DNA from: Polaromonas sp. UBA5171
GTDB lineage: Bacteria; Pseudomonadota; Gammaproteobacteria; Burkholderiales; Burkholderiaceae_C
Reading direction: 5' to 3'
Assembly (NCBI GenBank): GCA_002413395.1
Contig: DHWX01000133.1
Location: 27,155 to 43,970, forward strand
DNA length: 16,816 nucleotides
Positions 13,758-16,816 of this stretch are shown piece by piece. Every line of letters starts with the position of its first letter. Within the stretch, counting starts at the first letter, position 1. Under the pieces are notes generated by a model. That model was given only the letters and a program-made list of their open reading frames with translations. It ran no database searches and had not been told where the DNA came from. Position numbers and translations under genes: made by a program.

Positions 13758-14654
13758 ATGCAAAAATTCACACTCAACAAAGCGGTTTTTCCCGTCGCCG
13801 GGCTGGGTACCCGCTTTTTACCCGCTACCAAGGCCCAACCCAAGGAAATGCTGCCCGTCGTGGACAAGCCGCTGATCCAGTACGCAGTGGAAGAAGCCTA
13901 TTCGGCAGGCATACGCCACATGATTTTTGTAACCGGACGCAATAAACGGGCCATCGAAGATCACTTTGATACCGCTTACGAACTGGAAAACGAGCTGGAG
14001 ATGGCCCAGAAGGAGGATTTACTGGCACTGGTACGCTCGGTTCAGCCCGACGACATGAACTTCACCTATGTTCGCCAGCCCCGTTCGCTCGGTCTGGGGC
14101 ACGCGGTTCTGTGCGCGGAACACCTGGTCCGCCATGAACCATTTGCCGTTCTGCTAGCCGATGACCTGATGGTGGGACCAGCCGGCGGCCTGTCGGTTTT
14201 GGCCCAAATGGTGGCGCAGTTCGATCAGCTTCGGCAATCCATCCTGGCCGTGCAGGAAGTGCCGCTGGAGCAGACGCGCCGCTATGGCATCGTCGCCGCG
14301 GATCCGGCGCAGGCTGCCAACCCCCGGCTGATGAAAGTCCAGAAAATTGTGGAAAAACCCGCACCGGAGATGGCACCATCACGCATGGGAGTGGCCGGGC
14401 GCTACATCCTTACACCCGCGATTTTCAAACACATCCGCAGCCAAAGGCTGGGCGCAGGCGGAGAGCTTCAACTGACCGATGGCATTTCAAGCCTGCTCGT
14501 CGAAGAGAGCGTGTATGCCTTCCAGTACCAGGGCAAGCGCTACGACTGCGGCAGCAAGGAAGGTTTCCTGGAGGCGACCGTCGAACTGGCGCTGCAACAC
14601 CCCGGTGTCGGTGAACATTTCAGAAAATATCTGCGCGGGCTGACACTCGATTGA
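13758..14654 (+). CDS. galU: UTP--glucose-1-phosphate uridylyltransferase
   Basis: Makes UDP-glucose from UTP and glucose-1-phosphate for cell-surface polysaccharide, lipopolysaccharide and trehalose synthesis; cytoplasmic. It has 298 aa, close to E. coli GalU (302). The nucleotidyltransferase signature VAGLGTRFLPATKAQPKEML is at 13-32. Further blocks are VRQPRSLGLGHAV (105-117), the metal-binding LADDL (133-137), KIVEKP (196-201), GELQLTDGI (235-243) and YDCGSKEGFLEA (262-273). ATG 13758 is chosen because MQKFTLNKAVFPVAGLGTRF is the family start; the frame stays open upstream only by chance. The ribosome site is weak. The 163 nt between it and the divergent dehydrogenase must hold promoters for both, but I see no clear hexamers. 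It converges with the tusA-like gene, 42 nt away, with no visible terminator. Confidence 0.96.
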   Translation: MQKFTLNKAVFPVAGLGTRFLPATKAQPKEMLPVVDKPLIQYAVEEAYSAGIRHMIFVTGRNKRAIEDHFDTAYELENELEMAQKEDLLALVRSVQPDDMNFTYVRQPRSLGLGHAVLCAEHLVRHEPFAVLLADDLMVGPAGGLSVLAQMVAQFDQLRQSILAVQEVPLEQTRRYGIVAADPAQAANPRLMKVQKIVEKPAPEMAPSRMGVAGRYILTPAIFKHIRSQRLGAGGELQLTDGISSLLVEESVYAFQYQGKRYDCGSKEGFLEATVELALQHPGVGEHFRKYLRGLTLD

Positions 14655-14696
14655 AACGCATTTGGCGGCGGCATCGGGCGCAGCTCCGGCACAGTC

Positions 14697-14924
14697 TCAG
14701 CGCCGCTTGAGCACGTGAATAAAATCATCGCCGACAGTTTGCTGCTCAACCAGCTCATTACCGGTCTGCCTGGCGAATGCCTGGAAATCGCGTGTCGATC
14801 CTGTATCGGTGGACACCACACGCAATAACTGGCCACTCATCATTTCGGCCAGGGCTTTTTTTGCTTTCAAAATCGGCAGCGGGCAGTTCAGGCCGCGGGT
14901 ATCGAGTTCTTTGTCGATGTGCAT
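14697..14924 (-). CDS. TusA/SirA-family sulfur carrier protein
   Basis: A 75-aa protein of the TusA family, which carries sulfur as a persulfide on a conserved cysteine. The CPxP motif is in DTRGLNCPLPILKAKKAL, with the active Cys at 14. VVSTDTGSTRDFQAFARQTG is the usual second half. ATG 14924 is chosen over a longer reading to 15026 because it gives the normal family length, with AGGA about 10 nt upstream. The family serves in tRNA thiolation, molybdenum cofactor synthesis or general sulfur relay; which of these applies here cannot be told. It lies 80 nt after the Nudix gene and downstream of cysM on the same strand, so the context is partly sulfur metabolism. A TAAAAT at 14951-14956 (minus strand) might be the -10 box of its own promoter. 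Confidence 0.9.
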   Translation of the reverse strand: MHIDKELDTRGLNCPLPILKAKKALAEMMSGQLLRVVSTDTGSTRDFQAFARQTGNELVEQQTVGDDFIHVLKRR

Positions 14925-15004
14925 GGGAGTGAGATCCTTGAGTTGCCGCCATTTTAGGCACTTACGGGGCCTGAAGGCACCTGCCAGCCGCATTACCGCC
15001 CATG

Positions 15005-15538
15005 CTATTCCGGCTTTCTGTCCCACTCAAAAAATGCCGGCTCATAGCCGCGGGTGCGCAGCCAGTCGGCCAGCGCGTAACCAGTGCCTGCAGGCCAGCA
15101 CCTGAGTTTGTCGTAGTCATAAAGCCGGTACTCCGCCAGTTCCGGGGACAGCTTGATATCGCCTATGCAGACCGCATGGTAGGCAATGATGATCTGATTC
15201 ATGCGCTGAAAGTCATAGACCCCAATCAAATCAAGCGCGACGGTGTCCAGGCTGGTTTCTTCCTTGATCTCGCGCGCAATACCGCCCTGCGGGGTTTCGC
15301 CCGCTTCCATGAAGCCGGTGATGAGCGCAAACATCTTGCCGGTCCATGCGGCATTGCGCGCCAGCAAAACCTGGCCCTGGTACTCGATCACGGCCGCCAG
15401 CACGGGCGTGGGATTGTTCCAGTGGGTGTAGTCGCAGGCCGAGCAACGCAGGCGCTCCTTCTCCCCGCTGTCCTCCATTCGCGACAGCATGGCCAGCGGG
15501 GTTGCGCAGGTCGGGCAAAATTTGAATTCATGGCTCAT
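15005..15538 (-). CDS. Nudix hydrolase with N-terminal zinc ribbon
   Basis: A 177-aa pyrophosphohydrolase. Residues 1-36 form a zinc ribbon with two Cys pairs, C8-C11 (FCPTC) and C32-C35 (RCSAC), as in NudC-like NADH pyrophosphatases. The Nudix box runs from G75 to L97: GFMEAGE, seven residues, then RE-IK-EE, with the Gly that usually follows the EE replaced by Ser96. It is shorter than NudC (about 257 aa) and lacks its N-terminal domain, and I do not see the NudC-specific SQPWPFPxS motif, so the substrate is open (NADH, other dinucleotides or a nucleotide sugar). ATG 15538 has no clear Shine-Dalgarno; instead a perfect palindrome lies 6 nt upstream. It lies 113 nt downstream of cysM and 80 nt upstream of the tusA-like gene, on the same strand. 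Confidence 0.92.
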   Translation of the reverse strand: MSHEFKFCPTCATPLAMLSRMEDSGEKERLRCSACDYTHWNNPTPVLAAVIEYQGQVLLARNAAWTGKMFALITGFMEAGETPQGGIAREIKEETSLDTVALDLIGVYDFQRMNQIIIAYHAVCIGDIKLSPELAEYRLYDYDKLRCWPAGTGYALADWLRTRGYEPAFFEWDRKPE

Positions 15539-15544
15539 GATGGG

Positions 15545-15567
15545 GTTATCTTACAAGACAAGATAAC
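15545..15567 (-). promoter_or_regulatory. Perfect palindrome directly upstream of the Nudix start
   Basis: Arms GTTATCTT (15545-15552) and AAGATAAC (15560-15567) with a 7-nt centre. It ends 6 nt before the ATG at 15538, where a ribosome site would be. Operator or RNA hairpin are both possible. Confidence 0.5.
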
Positions 15568-15604
15568 TATGATTTTTATAGCTACGATTGCATCTTTTGT
15601 CTTG
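15554..15604. repeat. Nested AT-rich inverted repeat between cysM and the Nudix gene
   Basis: Outer arms CAAGACAAGAT (15554-15564) and ATCTTTTGTCTTG (15592-15604) pair apart from a 2-nt bulge. Inside lies CTAT (15567-15570)...ATAG (15578-15581), the short motif also seen elsewhere in the window. The left arm overlaps the Nudix palindrome, so the two folds exclude each other. Possible intergenic repeat or cysM 3' end structure. Confidence 0.5.
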
Positions 15605-15651
15605 AGAAAAGCCATTTTTACGATCCATCCCGTGACAGATCACGCGTCGGC

Positions 15652-16554
15652 TCAGGCCGGGAACACGCCGGTTGAGAGGTAGCGGTCGCCGCGATCGCAG
15701 ACAATGAAAACAATCACGGCGTCAGTCTGCCTTTTGGCAATTTCCTGAGCCACCCAGCAAGCTCCAGCGGCGGAAATGCCGCCAAAAATACCTTCCTCGC
15801 GCGCCAGCCGCCGGCACATGTCTTCGGCGTCACTCTGGCTCACCAGCACCAGCTCATCAACATGGCGGGGGTCATAAATCTTGGGCAAGTACGCCTGCGG
15901 CCATTTGCGGATACCCGGAATGCGTGAGCCCTCGCTGGGCTGCGCGCCGATGATCTGGATGGCCGGATTTTTTTCCTTCAGGTAGCGCGAAACACCGGTA
16001 ATCGTGCCCGTAGTCCCCATGGCACTGACAAAATGTGTCACCTTGCCTGACGTATCTGTCCATATTTCAGGCCCTGTCGTCTCGTAATGAATGCGCGGAT
16101 TGTCTGCATTGGCAAACTGGTCAAGCACCCGGCCCTTCCCGTCTTTTTCCATCTGTTCGGCCAGATCACGGGAATATTCGATGCCCGCGCTTTTGGGCGT
16201 CAGGATCAGTTCGGCACCAAAGGCCTTCATGGTCTGGGCGCGCTCGATGCTCAGATCCTCGGGCATGATCAGGACCATGTGGTAACCCCTGATGGCCGCC
16301 GCCATGGCCAGCGCAATTCCGGTGTTGCCCGAGGTGGCTTCAATCAGCGTGTCACCCGGCTTGATCTCACCGCGCTCTTCCGCGCGCCGGACCATCGACA
16401 GTGCGGCACGGTCTTTTACCGACCCGGCAGGGTTGTTACCTTCAAGTTTGGCCAGAATGACGTTGCCGCGCGCGGCATTTTCGATGGCAGCAATGCGCTG
16501 CAAGGCGACCAGCGGCGTATTGCCAATGGCATCTTCAATAGTTGGATAGTTCAT
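15652..16554 (-). CDS. cysM: Cysteine synthase B (O-acetylserine sulfhydrylase B)
   Basis: PLP enzyme that makes cysteine from O-acetylserine and sulfide; the CysM type also accepts thiosulfate to give S-sulfocysteine. It has 300 aa against 303 in E. coli. NNPAGSVKDRAA (40-51) carries the PLP lysine K47. The phosphate-binding and substrate loops are EATSGNTGIALAM (72-84) and MGTTGTITGVSR (179-190). RIPGIRKWP (211-219) and CDRGDRYLSTGVF near the C-terminus are typical of CysM rather than CysK. The start is ATG 16554, since MNYPTIEDAIGNTPLVAL is the family N-terminus; a longer frame to 16644 runs through a tRNA fragment and is rejected. No clear Shine-Dalgarno is seen. Its leader on the minus strand would read antisense through the tRNA-Leu half at 16593-16631. 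Confidence 0.96.
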   Translation of the reverse strand: MNYPTIEDAIGNTPLVALQRIAAIENAARGNVILAKLEGNNPAGSVKDRAALSMVRRAEERGEIKPGDTLIEATSGNTGIALAMAAAIRGYHMVLIMPEDLSIERAQTMKAFGAELILTPKSAGIEYSRDLAEQMEKDGKGRVLDQFANADNPRIHYETTGPEIWTDTSGKVTHFVSAMGTTGTITGVSRYLKEKNPAIQIIGAQPSEGSRIPGIRKWPQAYLPKIYDPRHVDELVLVSQSDAEDMCRRLAREEGIFGGISAAGACWVAQEIAKRQTDAVIVFIVCDRGDRYLSTGVFPA

Positions 16555-16592
16555 GACCACACTGTGCCATAATTTCAGACTTCGCTTCTTCC

Positions 16593-16631
16593 GCCCGGGT
16601 GGTGAAATTGGTAGACGCAGGGGACTCAAAA
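16593..16631 (+). pseudogene. 5' half of a tRNA-Leu(CAA) gene
   Basis: The 39 nt match the start of a betaproteobacterial tRNA-Leu: acceptor strand GCCCGGG, D-arm with AAATTGGTAGAC, anticodon stem GGGGA and loop CTCAAAA with anticodon CAA. The match ends exactly at the last loop base (position 38). The expected 3' stem strand TCCCC, variable arm, T-arm and acceptor 3' strand are all absent; unrelated AT-rich DNA follows. It is therefore a truncated copy and not a working tRNA gene. Confidence 0.75.
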
Positions 16632-16792
16632 GACACTGCGCCAACTTGTAGAATCTGTTTTAGACTTGAAATTATTGAAGAATTTTTGCTATTTTTAGAA
16701 AAAATAGCTTGCAAAGATATTGGAAAGAATGCTGTTTACAGGACGCACGTTAGCGTCATGTAAACTCCAGTTGTAGCTAACAACTGCACCCT
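16632..16792. other. AT-rich, hairpin-dense segment between tRNA half and tRNA-Leu
   Basis: No ORF of note. The first 110 nt are far more AT-rich than the neighbours. Three hairpins are present: GCTATTTTT (16688-16696) with its complement at 16700-16708 and a 3-nt loop; GTTTACA and GACGC (16734-16746) with complements at 16753-16765 around one G/A mismatch and a 6-nt loop; and CAGTTGT (16768-16774) with its complement at 16780-16786. The promoter of the following tRNA-Leu presumably lies here. Confidence 0.6.
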
Positions 16793-16816
16793 GCCCGGGT
16801 GGCGAAATTGGTAGAC
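16793..16816 (+). tRNA. tRNA-Leu, 5' part only (cut by window end)
   Basis: GCCCGGGTGGCG followed by AAATTGGTAGAC matches the acceptor 5' strand and D-arm of a bacterial tRNA-Leu. The window ends before the anticodon, so the isoacceptor is unknown. It differs from the upstream half-gene at one base in 24 and starts exactly 200 bp after it. Confidence 0.75.

Noticed and set aside
14925..15026. N-terminal extension of the TusA-like protein
   Set aside because: The extra residues overlap the end of the Nudix gene and are not part of the 75-80 aa family; a suitable ATG with AGGA exists at 14924.
15631..15644. Small hairpin CGTGA/TCACG after cysM as a terminator
   Set aside because: Only 5 bp and not followed by a T-run on the minus strand.
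16555..16644. N-terminal extension of cysM
   Set aside because: The extra 30 codons run through the tRNA-Leu fragment and lack similarity to CysM; the family start is at 16554.
16749..16781. Integron attC-like site (GTTAGC ... GCTAAC)
   Set aside because: The core boxes are in the wrong order for attC (AAC should come first and GTT last), and no integrase is present.
16593..16816. A group I intron in the anticodon loop of tRNA-Leu
   Set aside because: A break in the anticodon loop invites this idea, but the downstream sequence restarts a tRNA 5' end rather than giving the 3' half, and I see no group I core elements.

Overview
The window looks like chromosomal DNA of a GC-rich betaproteobacterium, most likely a member of the Comamonadaceae (Polaromonas/Rhodoferax-like). 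This is inferred from the protein sequences, from TAAAAT-type -10 boxes, and from short AT-rich CTAT...ATAG palindromes and a GC-rich interspersed repeat of a kind I associate with that family. I ran no database search. Most genes are housekeeping or stress functions. I see no transposase, integrase, phage gene or CRISPR array.

Layout. 1-2073 (+): the 3' part of dinB (DNA polymerase IV, cut by the window edge), a strong stem-loop, then a crotonase-family gene with the acid triad of dienoyl-CoA isomerase. 2122-7231 (-): six genes in one direction, read as rubrerythrin -> Fe-S/CCG-domain oxidoreductase -> DUF3501 protein -> yaaA -> alpha/beta hydrolase -> queF. A terminator and a large AT-rich palindrome separate rubrerythrin from the rest. 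yaaA and the hydrolase overlap by 4 nt. 7232-7590: a partly AT-rich divergent promoter region. 7591-12660 (+): an FAD aromatic monooxygenase, a small DUF2783 protein coupled to it, then valS. 12632-13594 (-): an atypical D-2-hydroxyacid dehydrogenase whose 3' end overlaps the 3' end of valS. 13758-14654 (+): galU. 14697-16554 (-): cysM -> Nudix hydrolase -> TusA-like protein, two of them sulfur-related. 16593-16816: an isolated 5' half of a tRNA-Leu gene, an AT-rich segment with three hairpins, and exactly 200 bp after the first tRNA start the start of another tRNA-Leu gene, cut by the window edge.

How the genes may work together. Rubrerythrin (peroxide reduction), the Fe-S/CCG protein (electron transfer), DUF3501 (unknown) and YaaA (peroxide and iron stress) form a plausible peroxide-defence and redox module. 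This rubrerythrin has no rubredoxin domain, so the Fe-S protein is a candidate electron donor. That is the best candidate here for an under-described system. The most unusual sequence features are an in-frame 84-nt GC-rich palindromic insertion inside valS, a canonical intrinsic terminator hairpin ending 9 nt before the valS start codon, and the tRNA half-gene that stops exactly at the end of its anticodon loop.
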